From assembly GCA_964393405.1 (NCBI GenBank), contig CAYMTR010000013.1, positions 1 to 64,000 on the forward strand: DNA of 64,000 nucleotides, in the 5' to 3' direction. The translations under genes and the position numbers were made by a program. This DNA comes from CAYMTR01 sp964393405. GTDB lineage: Bacteria > Bacteroidota > Bacteroidia > Bacteroidales > Prolixibacteraceae. Of the stretch, positions 17,672 through 26,650 are shown piece after piece; position 1 is the first letter of the stretch; each line of letters begins with the position of its first letter. Under the pieces are notes generated by a model that did no database searches, was not told the DNA's origin, and saw only the letters and a program-made list of their open reading frames with translations.

Positions 17672-17770
17672 TATTAAATAGTTCAATTTCTTTCTAAATC
17701 ATCAAACAGGAAAGGTAAGCCTGTTTTATATTTAAGATTGATCGACCGCTCCCTGGGGAGCGGTTTTTTG
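17672..17770 (+). ncRNA. Putative small RNA in a gene-free interval with its own terminator
   Basis: Between the terminator at 17571-17598 and the convergent GH95 gene (ending at 17796) there is no open reading frame and no ATG on the plus strand. Yet the interval ends in a second strong plus-strand terminator (17745-17770). Before it is a 7-bp hairpin (AAACAGG at 17704-17710 with CCTGTTT at 17720-17726), and a -7-like element is at 17658-17665. With a start near 17672 the product would be about 100 nt: an unstructured pyrimidine-rich 5' part, one hairpin, a short A/U linker and the terminator hairpin. That is the architecture of a trans-acting regulatory RNA. The 5' end is estimated, not seen. 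Confidence 0.5.
17745..17770 (+). terminator. Strong intrinsic terminator of the putative small RNA
   Basis: ACCGCTCC (17745-17752) pairs perfectly with 17757-17764 across a CTGG tetraloop and is followed by six T. The T-run is on the plus strand only, so it does not serve the convergent GH95 gene. Confidence 0.92.
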
Positions 17771-17795
17771 TTTATACAAATACTTTTAAAAAAAC

Positions 17796-20081
17796 TTAGT
17801 TAAGATGAATAGTCTCCCCCACTTTAGGCTTAATCTTTACAACCTCCCCATTATATCTTACTTTACAAGGATTTCCTTTTAAAGATTTAATGGATGCTGA
17901 TATTATTTTACCATCTTCCCATTCCATGCTTACCTCAAATGCACCTCTTGCTTTTAATCCTGAGACTTTACCTTTATTCCATGCTAAAGGCAAAGCAGGC
18001 AAAAGCGATATTTCATCAGCATGGCTCTGGATAAGCATTTCTGAAATACCGGCTGTAGCACCAAAATTACCGTCAATCTGAAATGGAGGATGCGTATCAA
18101 ACAGATTTGAAAGAGTTGACTTTCTTAACAATTCAAGTAAGTTTTCATAGGCTTTTTCCCCATCACAAAGTCTGGCAAAATAATTTATTATCCAAGCCCT
18201 GCTCCAACCGGTGTATCCTCCCCCGTGCGAAAGCCTATAGTCAATAGTTTTGCGGGCTGCTGAAGCAAACTCAGGTGTTTTTGCAACACTAATCTCATTT
18301 CCGGGAAAGAGACCATATAAATGAGAAATATGACGGTGTCCAGGTTCCGGTTCTTCAAACTCTTCAGTCCATTCCATTATTCTACCATCGCTGCCAATAC
18401 GAAGCGGACTAAGCTTAGGTAATATTTTTTCAAGTTCTTTTCTGAATTTTGCATCTAGCTTAATCGCTTTAGAAGCAGCAATAGTGTTGTTCAACAATTC
18501 ACGAGTGATAGACATGTCCATAGTTGGTCCCATTGTAATATTTGAGATCTTTCCATCGGGAGTTTTAAATTTATTTTCGGGTGAACTAGAGGGACCTGTG
18601 ACGAGATAACCTGTTTTGGGATCTGTAGTAAGATAATCAACAAAAAACAATGATGCTTCTTTTAACACAGGATAATTCTTTTCAAGAAATTCAAGATCTC
18701 CGGTAAACAAATAATGTTGCCATATATGCTGACAGCACCAGGCTGCACCCATAGGCCACATCCCCCACTCTGCTTTTCCTTCCGCTGTAGTCCAATACCA
18801 TACATTTGTATCATAATGAGCCATAAAGCCTCGGCTGTTATACATTTCGCGGGCTGTTACTCTTCCTCTTGTTCTCAGACTATCAATAAGAGCGATAAAA
18901 GGAAGATGGCATTCTGAAAGGTTAGCAACTTCGGCCGGCCAGTAGTTCATTTGTATGTTAATATTTATATGATAGTCGGCACTCCATGGAGGAACAAGGC
19001 CATCAGCCCATATTCCTTGTAAATTGGCAGCAAGGTCACCCGGTCTTGAACTGCTTATAAGTAAGTAGCGTCCAAAATTGAAATACGTTTCTACGAGATC
19101 ATTGTCCTCTCCCCCTTTTTTTACAGCCTCAAGTTTTAAATCAGTTGGAATGTCAGGATTTGAATCATCCCCAAGATCAAGTTCTACCCTGTTGAAATAT
19201 TTCTGATAATCATCAATATGAGCTTCTTTAATCTTGTCATATTCTTTTCTGAGAACTCTGTACAAAGTTTCATTACATTTAATCTTAGGATCTTCCCCCC
19301 AGTAATTTGTAGCAGCAGTTAAAAAAAAGACAACTGAATCAGCTCCGGTAATAATTATGCTATCACCTTTGACAGCCATTTTTCCAGAAGCAGGCACTAT
19401 TTTAAGAATCGAGTAGTAATTCACTCCCGGATTCAGATCTTTAGTCTCAACACCTCCGGCGGTAACCCTCCCCGACATTATTATTTTATCCTTTTCGGCA
19501 GTTATAGCAGCATCTTTTGGGCGAGAAAGCCTTGCACTAAGGTTAATTCCTCCCGGTTTGTCACAAATGATTTTTACAGCAAGAATCTGATCTGGAGAAG
19601 AAGAAAAATATTCTCTTTTAAAATTAATTCCATCAACTTTATAGCTCACTGAAGCTAATGCTTTACTCAAGTCTAAGCTTCGAGAATAATCTGTAATCGT
19701 TTTACCATGCTTCATGTTAATGAACAAATCCCCAAGAGACTGATACATATTCCAGTTGCCATTTCCCATGAAATTGTTTTCAGTAATTTCTTGAGCCTTT
19801 TGATATTCGCCTTCAAAAAGAAGTTTTCTTATTTCGGGAAGATATTTATAAGCACCGGGCTTATCTGTAAACTGTTCTCTGCTGCCTGTCCATAGCGATT
19901 CTTCGTTTAGTTGGACTCTTTCCCTTCTGATTTCACCAAAGACCATACCTCCTAAACGCCCATTACCAATAGGAAGAGCATCTTCCCAAACCTTGGCAGG
20001 TTGATTGAACCACATTTTCTCTGATGCCATTGAGAAAAGAGACAGGGTAAGAAGAAAAATAATCGCTTTAAACTTTTTCAT
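17796..20081 (-). CDS. Glycoside hydrolase family 95 (alpha-L-fucosidase-like)
   Basis: A 761-residue exported enzyme with signal peptide MKKFKAIIFLLTLSLFSMAS. The N-terminal beta-domain starts with the GH95 hallmark WFNQPAKVWEDALPIGNGRLGGMVFG and LNEESLWTG. The (alpha/alpha)6 barrel carries NIQMNYWPAEVANLSE, WGMWPMGAAWCCQHIW, EPEPGHRHISHLYGLFPG and PPFQIDGNFGATAG, all typical of the family. Known members are 1,2-alpha-L-fucosidases and alpha-L-galactosidases, so the exact sugar is open. No SusC/SusD pair is adjacent, so it is not in a polysaccharide-utilisation locus here. Start at 20081. Confidence 0.9.
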   Translation of the reverse strand: MKKFKAIIFLLTLSLFSMASEKMWFNQPAKVWEDALPIGNGRLGGMVFGEIRRERVQLNEESLWTGSREQFTDKPGAYKYLPEIRKLLFEGEYQKAQEITENNFMGNGNWNMYQSLGDLFINMKHGKTITDYSRSLDLSKALASVSYKVDGINFKREYFSSSPDQILAVKIICDKPGGINLSARLSRPKDAAITAEKDKIIMSGRVTAGGVETKDLNPGVNYYSILKIVPASGKMAVKGDSIIITGADSVVFFLTAATNYWGEDPKIKCNETLYRVLRKEYDKIKEAHIDDYQKYFNRVELDLGDDSNPDIPTDLKLEAVKKGGEDNDLVETYFNFGRYLLISSSRPGDLAANLQGIWADGLVPPWSADYHININIQMNYWPAEVANLSECHLPFIALIDSLRTRGRVTAREMYNSRGFMAHYDTNVWYWTTAEGKAEWGMWPMGAAWCCQHIWQHYLFTGDLEFLEKNYPVLKEASLFFVDYLTTDPKTGYLVTGPSSSPENKFKTPDGKISNITMGPTMDMSITRELLNNTIAASKAIKLDAKFRKELEKILPKLSPLRIGSDGRIMEWTEEFEEPEPGHRHISHLYGLFPGNEISVAKTPEFASAARKTIDYRLSHGGGYTGWSRAWIINYFARLCDGEKAYENLLELLRKSTLSNLFDTHPPFQIDGNFGATAGISEMLIQSHADEISLLPALPLAWNKGKVSGLKARGAFEVSMEWEDGKIISASIKSLKGNPCKVRYNGEVVKIKPKVGETIHLN

Positions 20082-20117
20082 ATCAGTTTTTTTTAAACCA
20101 CAGTAGATTTGCTTTTA

Positions 20118-20125
20118 CAAATTTA
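20118..20125 (-). promoter_or_regulatory. Probable -7 element for the GH95 gene
   Basis: TAAATTTG on the minus strand fits TAnnTTTG and lies 36 bp before the start codon. No -33 motif at the right spacing was seen. Confidence 0.4.
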
Positions 20126-20189
20126 TAATAATCGGTAAGCATAGAACTGATTAAAATGTAAAGAAATAGGTTGAATATTGAAAACAAAT

Positions 20190-20218
20190 AAAAAAAGCCA
20201 CCTTCAACGGGTGGCTTT
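20190..20218 (-). terminator. Terminator of the glutamine synthetase gene
   Basis: AAAGCCACC (20194-20202) pairs with GGTGGCTTT (20210-20218). On the minus strand the hairpin is followed by a U-run, 23 bp after the glnN stop. Confidence 0.92.
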
Positions 20219-20240
20219 GATTTTAAGCTGATATTAATTT

Positions 20241-22427
20241 TTAGCGATTGAACAAAAGTTCACGATATTTGGGTAATGGCCATAACTCATCGTCGATTAT
20301 AAGTTCAAGTTCATCGATGTGAATTCTTATTTCTTCTAGGAAATGTCTGACAGTACTATCGTAAGCATAAGCTTTAGCCTTACCGTCATCAATCTTGTTT
20401 GCCACTTTTCGGGCTTCAACCATTGCTTCAACTTTTGTTTTAATTGAATTAATGTGATCGGAAATCTCTCTTATCAAATCTAAACGATTTCCGGCAAGAG
20501 ATTTATACTCATCTCCAAAGACATCTTTCAAAGCATGAACATTCTTGGTCAATTGAGTCTGATATTTCATTGCAGTAGGAACAATGTGGTTAAGAGCCAT
20601 ATCGCCAAGAACTCTTGCTTCAATCTGAATTTTCTTAGTAAACTTTTCATATTCAACCTCAACACGACCTTCAAGTTCAATTTCATTGAAGATACCCATC
20701 TTAATGAATAAGTCTTTGGACTTTTCAGAAAGGTAAGCTTCAAGAGCTTTAGGTACACTTGTAATATTTGAAAGCCCGCGGCGTTCTGCTTCTTCAACCC
20801 ATTCCTGACTATAACCGTTTCCGTCAAAACGAACAGGTTTACATTTTGCTATATATTTCTTTAAAATCTGGAATATTGCTTCATCTTTCTTTACACCTTT
20901 ATCAATTAGAACATCAACATCTTTTTTGAATTCTATTAATTGAGCTGCGACTGCGGTATTAAGGGCAATCATTGCAGAAGAGCAGTTTGCTGAAGAACCA
21001 ACAGCACGGAACTCAAAGCGGTTTCCTGTAAATGCAAAAGGAGAAGTTCTGTTACGGTCAGTATTATCGAGTAGAATTTCAGGTATTCTTCCAATATCAA
21101 GCTTCAAAGATGTTTTTTGTTCAGGAGTCATTTTGTTTTCAGAAACACTTAGCTCAATTAAATCAAGCATCTTATTCACTTCAGTTCCAAGAAAAGCAGA
21201 AATAATTGCTGGTGGAGCTTCATTTGCTCCAAGACGGTGAGAGTTGTTAGCATTCAGAATCGAAGCGCGTAAAAGGTCTTGATTATTGTATACAGCCATG
21301 ATGGTGTTAACAATAAAGGTTAGAAACTGCAGGTTACTCTTAGGGTTTTTGCCCGGTGAATAAAGAATAACACCAGTGTTTGTTGAAAGAGACCAGTTGT
21401 TATGTTTTCCTGAACCGTTAATTCCGGAGAAAGGTTTTTCATGCAACAAAACTCTAAAATTGTGTTTACGTGCGATCTTCTGCAACAAGTCCATAATCAT
21501 TAAGTTATGGTCGTTTGCAAGGTTACATTCTTCGTATATTGGAGCCAATTCAAATTGGTTGGGAGCAACTTCGTTATGTCTTGTTTTTAATGGAATTCCC
21601 AATTTATATGCTTCATTTTCAACATCCCTCATAAAGTTTCCAACACGTTCTGGAATAGACGCAAAATAATGGTCTTCCAGCTGTTGATCCTTTGCAGAAG
21701 AGTGTCCCATCAACGTACGACCGGTTAAAGCAAGGTCAGGACGAGCATGAAACAAAGCATCATCAATAAGAAAGTATTCTTGTTCCCATCCTAAGTTTGT
21801 TGTCACTTTGGTAACATTTTTATCGAAATACTGACAAACATCTACAGCTGCTTTGTCAATTAAATTTAAGGACTTTAGAAGAGGAGCTTTATAATCTAAT
21901 GCTTCCCCGGTATAAGAAATGAAAATTGTAGGAATACAAAGAGTAGTACCAACTATAAATGCCGGAGAAGAAACATCCCAAGCAGTATAGCCACGAGCTT
22001 CAAAAGTTTGGCGAATACCACCGCTTGGAAAAGAAGAAGCATCAGGTTCCTGCTGAGCAAGCAGCTTACCGGAGAACCCCTCTACAACGCCGCCCGAACC
22101 ATCATGATCGATAAATGCATCATGTTTTTCTGCGGTACTATCTGTCAAAGGCTGAAACCAGTGACTATAGTGAGTTGCACCGTTTTCAAGAGCCCAGGCC
22201 TTCATCCCGGTAGCTACACCATCAGCAATTTTCCGATCAATAGTAGTACCGTTATCAATTGCATCAATTACGCCTTTAAAAGCGTCCTTGGAAAGATATT
22301 TCTGCATTTTAGGCCTATCGAAAACCAACATGCCATAGTAATCGGACGTCAAAGGCTTTTCCTTTTTAACCTCAAGAGGTTTTCTATCCAATAATTTTTC
22401 AAAAGCAATTAAACGAAAAGTAGCCAT
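20241..22427 (-). CDS. glnN: Type III glutamine synthetase
   Basis: The ATG at 22427 (MATFRLIAFEKLLDRKP) is preferred over the one 30 bp upstream. The 728-residue length is typical of GSIII and far longer than GSI (about 470). Family motifs seen: EVAPNQFELAPIYEECN, NGSGKHNNWSLSTN (glutamate/ATP site) and TSPFAFTGNRFEFRAVGSS. It condenses ammonium with glutamate in the cytoplasm and is the usual main GS in Bacteroidota. It has a probable promoter of its own at 22466-22494. A class I amidotransferase-like gene lies upstream on the same strand, 142 bp away. Confidence 0.95.
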   Translation of the reverse strand: MATFRLIAFEKLLDRKPLEVKKEKPLTSDYYGMLVFDRPKMQKYLSKDAFKGVIDAIDNGTTIDRKIADGVATGMKAWALENGATHYSHWFQPLTDSTAEKHDAFIDHDGSGGVVEGFSGKLLAQQEPDASSFPSGGIRQTFEARGYTAWDVSSPAFIVGTTLCIPTIFISYTGEALDYKAPLLKSLNLIDKAAVDVCQYFDKNVTKVTTNLGWEQEYFLIDDALFHARPDLALTGRTLMGHSSAKDQQLEDHYFASIPERVGNFMRDVENEAYKLGIPLKTRHNEVAPNQFELAPIYEECNLANDHNLMIMDLLQKIARKHNFRVLLHEKPFSGINGSGKHNNWSLSTNTGVILYSPGKNPKSNLQFLTFIVNTIMAVYNNQDLLRASILNANNSHRLGANEAPPAIISAFLGTEVNKMLDLIELSVSENKMTPEQKTSLKLDIGRIPEILLDNTDRNRTSPFAFTGNRFEFRAVGSSANCSSAMIALNTAVAAQLIEFKKDVDVLIDKGVKKDEAIFQILKKYIAKCKPVRFDGNGYSQEWVEEAERRGLSNITSVPKALEAYLSEKSKDLFIKMGIFNEIELEGRVEVEYEKFTKKIQIEARVLGDMALNHIVPTAMKYQTQLTKNVHALKDVFGDEYKSLAGNRLDLIREISDHINSIKTKVEAMVEARKVANKIDDGKAKAYAYDSTVRHFLEEIRIHIDELELIIDDELWPLPKYRELLFNR

Positions 22428-22465
22428 ATTTCTATATTTTATTGATATTAGTAACACTTTGATAT

Positions 22466-22494
22466 CAAAAGTACATTTTTTTATAACCTAACAA
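22466..22494 (-). promoter_or_regulatory. Probable glnN promoter
   Basis: On the minus strand TACTTTTG (22466-22473) fits TAnnTTTG, and TTG (22492-22494) lies 18 bp further upstream, near the usual -33 spacing of 19-21. It lies inside the spacer after the amidotransferase-like gene, so glnN can be transcribed separately. Confidence 0.5.
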
Positions 22495-22569
22495 TACTTA
22501 TGGCATACTTTTTTAAAATTAACATTGACTTTTTTTATTTTTTTAATAAATAATTTACAAATGAGTAGT

Positions 22570-23265
22570 TTATTTTAGAACACACCCCATAAAATTTGAT
22601 ATTATTGATTGATTTTTATATTCTGATCGAAGTCTTACCCTTAATAATTCAGAGGTAGGCAATTTTAATGCTTTTATATACATTCTTATTACTTCTTCGG
22701 AAATTTCAGGATGAAATTGCAATGCAAATACTGAATTAACTTTTACACCAAGCGTTTCACCACCTAAACTTTTAGCAATAACTTCAGGATTGCCAGGAAT
22801 TATAGTATTTATAGACTGACAAATGGAATAACTTTCAAAATTGTCGCCAATACCAGTAAATATTTTTTCACAAGCTGGTTCTTCAAAAATGTTAACACTT
22901 ATTTTTTGCGGATATAATGATTTAAAGTCAGTAATAATTTCTCCCCCAAAAGCTTTAACTACAGTTTTAAAACCATACCCTATCGCCAAAACCGGAATAT
23001 TACAATATGAGGCGGTTATTATCCAATCAATTAGAGTTTTCTCCCATGAGTACTTTTTCCTTAAATTTTCAGGATAACCAACAATAAATGCGCAGCTAAA
23101 GTCCTGCGGATGTCTTAGTGTATCACCCTTTGCCAAATCAAACAACTTATATTTTGCCTCAGGATTGTTTATTTTCTTTATTAACCAATCGTTGAAATCT
23201 CCATACCTGTCTTTTATTTCAGACAAAGTATTACCACATTTAATTATCGCTATGTTCTTCACCAT
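22570..23265 (-). CDS. Class I glutamine amidotransferase-like protein lacking the catalytic cysteine
   Basis: A 231-residue GATase1-fold protein. The nucleophile elbow, normally G-x-C-x-G, here reads A94-I95-G96-Y97-G98: the position of the catalytic Cys is glycine (codon GGG, 22978-22980). The other triad members are kept: H185 and E187 in ALQFHPEIS. The fold and the histidine/glutamate are thus preserved while amidohydrolase chemistry should be absent. It could bind glutamine or a gamma-glutamyl compound without hydrolysis. Upstream of the type III glutamine synthetase gene, a glutamine-related sensing or inhibitor role is possible but unproven. Confidence 0.75.
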   Translation of the reverse strand: MVKNIAIIKCGNTLSEIKDRYGDFNDWLIKKINNPEAKYKLFDLAKGDTLRHPQDFSCAFIVGYPENLRKKYSWEKTLIDWIITASYCNIPVLAIGYGFKTVVKAFGGEIITDFKSLYPQKISVNIFEEPACEKIFTGIGDNFESYSICQSINTIIPGNPEVIAKSLGGETLGVKVNSVFALQFHPEISEEVIRMYIKALKLPTSELLRVRLRSEYKNQSIISNFMGCVLK

Positions 23266-23390
23266 CCAGATTTTTAGAAGTACATTTAAAAATAAACTAT
23301 TTGTTACAATTTCGAGCCTTTTATGTCTAAAATCTAATGATTATGATAATCCATGAGATTTTACTCTAATTCTTGTTAATAACTGAATTA

Positions 23391-23419
23391 TTGTCTATTG
23401 GAATATTTTAATATTTTTG
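23391..23419 (+). promoter_or_regulatory. Probable promoter of the propeller/beta-helix gene
   Basis: TTG at 23391-23393 and TATTTTTG at 23412-23419 (fits TAnnTTTG) are 18 bp apart and the -7 ends 48 bp before the start codon. Confidence 0.45.
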
Positions 23420-23467
23420 AATAAAATCCTTTTAAAAGAGCAATTAATATAAACCTAGACCTTAAAA

Positions 23468-25771
23468 ATGAAGATCATTCTCTTTCTAATTTCAACTTTC
23501 CTGGTCGTAAACCTGATTTATGGAGGAGAAAAGGATGATTTGTCCATTAAGATTGAAATACTTATCGACAGTCTTGATCCACCACTGCCGGTAATTGAAC
23601 CTTTTCTTGAAGAATACATAAGCGACGTTTCTATTTGTAAAGGCCCAGGTCATACATACTTTTTAACAGGAACAACCGGAGACAGAGGTGGTGTTCAAAA
23701 AGGTATAAGGGTATGGTCTTCCAGAGATTTAAAAAACTGGAACCTCATTGGGAATAATGGTTATGTATGGAGCTTCGACAATGATGGTAAATTCTGGCAA
23801 AAGGAAATTTTAAATATTAACGGAATCAAAAAGAGAGGTATTATATCTCCAAAAATACATTATATGAAAGATAACTTTTGGATAAGCTACTCACTCTCAA
23901 ATTCTAATAAATCAGGAGTTCTGAAAAGCACAACGGGAAATCCCGAAGGACCATATGCTGATATCAGTGGAAATGAACCTCTTGTAAGCGGTTCAAATGC
24001 TTCTCTCTTCATGGATACCGACAGCACTGTTTACTTTACCTGGGATAACGGGAAAATAGTTAAAATGAAAGATGACATGAGTGGTTTTTTAAATTCTCAA
24101 GTTATACTTCTAACAGACGTTACAGGTAACTCTATTGGGAATTCAGGTGTTTATCTTACACTAATAGATGGCACTTATATGCTTGTAGGATCAAAATGGA
24201 CCGGCAATAATTCAAATTGCACAAACAATAACAGTTCATATGAAAACCCTGAACAATTAATTGATTCACGCCTTGATTGTATAATAGCAACCTCAAAGAA
24301 TATTTTCGGACCATATTCATCACCTTATATTTCAATCCCTCATGGAGGGGGAAACATGATTTTTGAAGACTTTGAACGAAAGCTTTGGGGAACATTCTTT
24401 TGCAACAAAGAGTCTTCAGCCCCTTTCTACGAAAGACCTTCATTGATACCATTAAATTATAAGGACAATAAACTAACCTATAGCCACAACTACGGTTTTT
24501 TCCCTTCAGACACAACAAATATTGTATATGTATCGCGTGAGGGGAATAATTCAAATGGTAATTCATGGGATAATGCATACACATCACTCCAAAGAGCTAT
24601 AGATTATTCACCAAATAATTCCCAGATATGGATGGCTAAAGGAAATTACGACAGCTCTGTTAGAATCGATTTGCGAGAGGCAATCTATATTTATGGTGGT
24701 TTCTCAGGCAACGAGAAAAGTCTGGAAGAAAGAAACATTGAAAAGAATCCTGTTGTGTTGAATGGAAAGAGAAGTGAAAAACATGTTGTTTCAATTACAA
24801 CTAGTAAGTACATACGCATCGACGGACTCACAATAAAAGGGGGAAATGCCTCAGGTGGTAGCACTAACCAACAGTACGGAGCCGGCATCCACATGCTTGG
24901 AGGGGGAGAAACAATCAGGCTTGCAAATTGCATAATTGAGGACAACAAAGCTGATCAGGACGGAGGAGGGTTATATGCGTCGATAGGAGCTTCACCTTTA
25001 ATTATTAACTGCACTTTTAAAAATAATACAGCTAAAAATAATGGAGGAGCAGCAGCTATCAATTGTAATTCATCCAATGGTTATTATGCAAGATTTTATA
25101 ACTGCATTATTGATAATAACACTGCATACGGAGATGGAGGAGCAATCTATTTTGATTCGAACTTAAGGAATACCGGATTATTGAAAATTGTAAACTCGGT
25201 TATATCCAACAATTACACTCAGCAAGAGTTTGGTACAATAGCTCTTGACAGAAGTGCCAACTTATTCATGTTGAACAGTGTAGTTTGTTTAAACGAAGGC
25301 TCTTATAATTCTACTGTAATTTCAAAACTTGGAAGAATCCCCTCTTATAACAGAATAATCAATTGCATTTTTTATGCAAACCGGGGAGGTACCCTTTTTA
25401 ACATTGAAGGTGAAGCTTCCTTTGAAAAGAAAGGATCTTCATCAGAGAACACTAAAATATGGACAGCTTTCAACAATTGTGTGTTTTGGGAGAACGAGAC
25501 AAATTCTATTGTAAGTAGAAACTTTGACAATAAAGAGTGGAACTCGGTAAATGATTTAAATTCGAGTTTAATTGGGGAGAAAAACGATTCTTATAATCCG
25601 GGATTTATTGATCCGTTTGCTGGAGATTTTCATATTAAACAAGATTCAAGATGTAAAAACAAAGGAACTCAGAACTATTGTTTCGAAATCGACTATGATG
25701 GAGATTCAAGAATAAATTTGCAAAATAATAGTTCTTCAGCTATAGATATTGGAATTGATGAGCTTCGATAA
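23468..25771 (+). CDS. Exported GH43-like propeller fused to a right-handed beta-helix
   Basis: A 767-residue protein with a signal peptide (about 1-20). Residues about 45-350 resemble a five-bladed GH43-type propeller (ISDVSICKGPGHTYFLTG, IRVWSSRDLKNWNLIG). Residues about 355-767 are a DUF1565/pectate-lyase-like beta-helix (NGNSWDNAYTSLQRAI, then repeats such as IIEDNKADQDGGGLYAS and CIIDNNTAYGDGGAIYF). The first GH43 acid, D53, seems present. The APD/APE position reads SPK (127-129), and the general-acid Glu region reads GNSGVYL (224-230). If this alignment is right, the propeller may be non-catalytic and serve binding. No T9SS sorting domain is visible. Its stop abuts the convergent atpG stop with no gap. 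Confidence 0.7.
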   Translation: MKIILFLISTFLVVNLIYGGEKDDLSIKIEILIDSLDPPLPVIEPFLEEYISDVSICKGPGHTYFLTGTTGDRGGVQKGIRVWSSRDLKNWNLIGNNGYVWSFDNDGKFWQKEILNINGIKKRGIISPKIHYMKDNFWISYSLSNSNKSGVLKSTTGNPEGPYADISGNEPLVSGSNASLFMDTDSTVYFTWDNGKIVKMKDDMSGFLNSQVILLTDVTGNSIGNSGVYLTLIDGTYMLVGSKWTGNNSNCTNNNSSYENPEQLIDSRLDCIIATSKNIFGPYSSPYISIPHGGGNMIFEDFERKLWGTFFCNKESSAPFYERPSLIPLNYKDNKLTYSHNYGFFPSDTTNIVYVSREGNNSNGNSWDNAYTSLQRAIDYSPNNSQIWMAKGNYDSSVRIDLREAIYIYGGFSGNEKSLEERNIEKNPVVLNGKRSEKHVVSITTSKYIRIDGLTIKGGNASGGSTNQQYGAGIHMLGGGETIRLANCIIEDNKADQDGGGLYASIGASPLIINCTFKNNTAKNNGGAAAINCNSSNGYYARFYNCIIDNNTAYGDGGAIYFDSNLRNTGLLKIVNSVISNNYTQQEFGTIALDRSANLFMLNSVVCLNEGSYNSTVISKLGRIPSYNRIINCIFYANRGGTLFNIEGEASFEKKGSSSENTKIWTAFNNCVFWENETNSIVSRNFDNKEWNSVNDLNSSLIGEKNDSYNPGFIDPFAGDFHIKQDSRCKNKGTQNYCFEIDYDGDSRINLQNNSSSAIDIGIDELR

Positions 25772-26650
25772 TTAAACTTTTAAAGCTTCAGCTCCTGCAG
25801 TTATTTCAACTATTTCATTTGTAATCGCAGCCTGACGCGCATTATTATATTCCTTGGTAAGTTCTTCGATAAGGTCAGTAGCATTTTCAGTTGCCTGATG
25901 CATTGCAACCATCCTAGCACCTTGTTCTGCAGCATTGGAATCTACCAAAATCCTATATAGATGCATCCTCAGAGTCTGAGGTACAATAAAATCCAATATT
26001 TCCTCCTTTGAAGGTTCGAAAATGAAATCACTTAGTATTGCTGATTCCTCTTTAACATGGGGTTGAGTCCTTGGAAGAAACTGTTCAGAAGTAAGAATTT
26101 GTATTGCAGCAATTTTAAATTTATTAAAAATAATATCAATCCGTTGATATCTCCCTTCATTAAAATATTCCAAGAGTGACATAGCCAAATCAGATGCATT
26201 TTCTGAATTCAAACGAGAAAGTAATTCATGCGCTTCTCCAACTACATTGAGATCTTTTGCTTTCAACAGCTTTTCAACCTGTCGCCCAATCGGAAGGAAA
26301 TCAACATTTCCGGACTTTAGCTGGAGGTTATATTTCTCAAAAGCATGTACTATTGAAAACTTCACAACATTGGAATTAAACCCCCCACATAAACCTCGGT
26401 TTGATCCAACGACAACAATTAGCACATTCTTAATTTCAGGTTGGGAAAAATAATTGCTAGAAATCTCAATACTTCCAAGACTAAGTGCATTAATTATTTC
26501 TTGAAGCTTTTGATCATAGGGGAAAATCTTAATCATCTGGTCTTGGGCTTTCTTCAACTTAGAAGCAGACACCATTTTCATTGCACTAGTTACTTGTCTT
26601 GTATTTTTAATTGAGACAATCCTGTTTCTTATTTCTTTAAGCTGAGCCAT
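25772..26650 (-). CDS. atpG: ATP synthase F1 gamma subunit
   Basis: A 292-residue central-stalk subunit: N-terminal helix MAQLKEIRNRIVSIKNTRQVTSAMKMVS pattern (the ATP-synt gamma start), middle Rossmann-like part with GSNRGLCGGFN, and C-terminal helix with ATENATDLIEELT. It rotates inside the alpha3beta3 ring. It is the last gene of the operon, its start codon overlapping the atpA stop by one base. It ends exactly at the stop of the convergent propeller gene. Confidence 0.96.
   Translation of the reverse strand: MAQLKEIRNRIVSIKNTRQVTSAMKMVSASKLKKAQDQMIKIFPYDQKLQEIINALSLGSIEISSNYFSQPEIKNVLIVVVGSNRGLCGGFNSNVVKFSIVHAFEKYNLQLKSGNVDFLPIGRQVEKLLKAKDLNVVGEAHELLSRLNSENASDLAMSLLEYFNEGRYQRIDIIFNKFKIAAIQILTSEQFLPRTQPHVKEESAILSDFIFEPSKEEILDFIVPQTLRMHLYRILVDSNAAEQGARMVAMHQATENATDLIEELTKEYNNARQAAITNEIVEITAGAEALKV

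Noticed and set aside
17796..25771. Polysaccharide-utilisation locus around the GH95 and GH43-like genes
   Set aside because: No SusC/SusD pair or ECF/anti-sigma or hybrid sensor gene is present, and unrelated nitrogen genes lie between.
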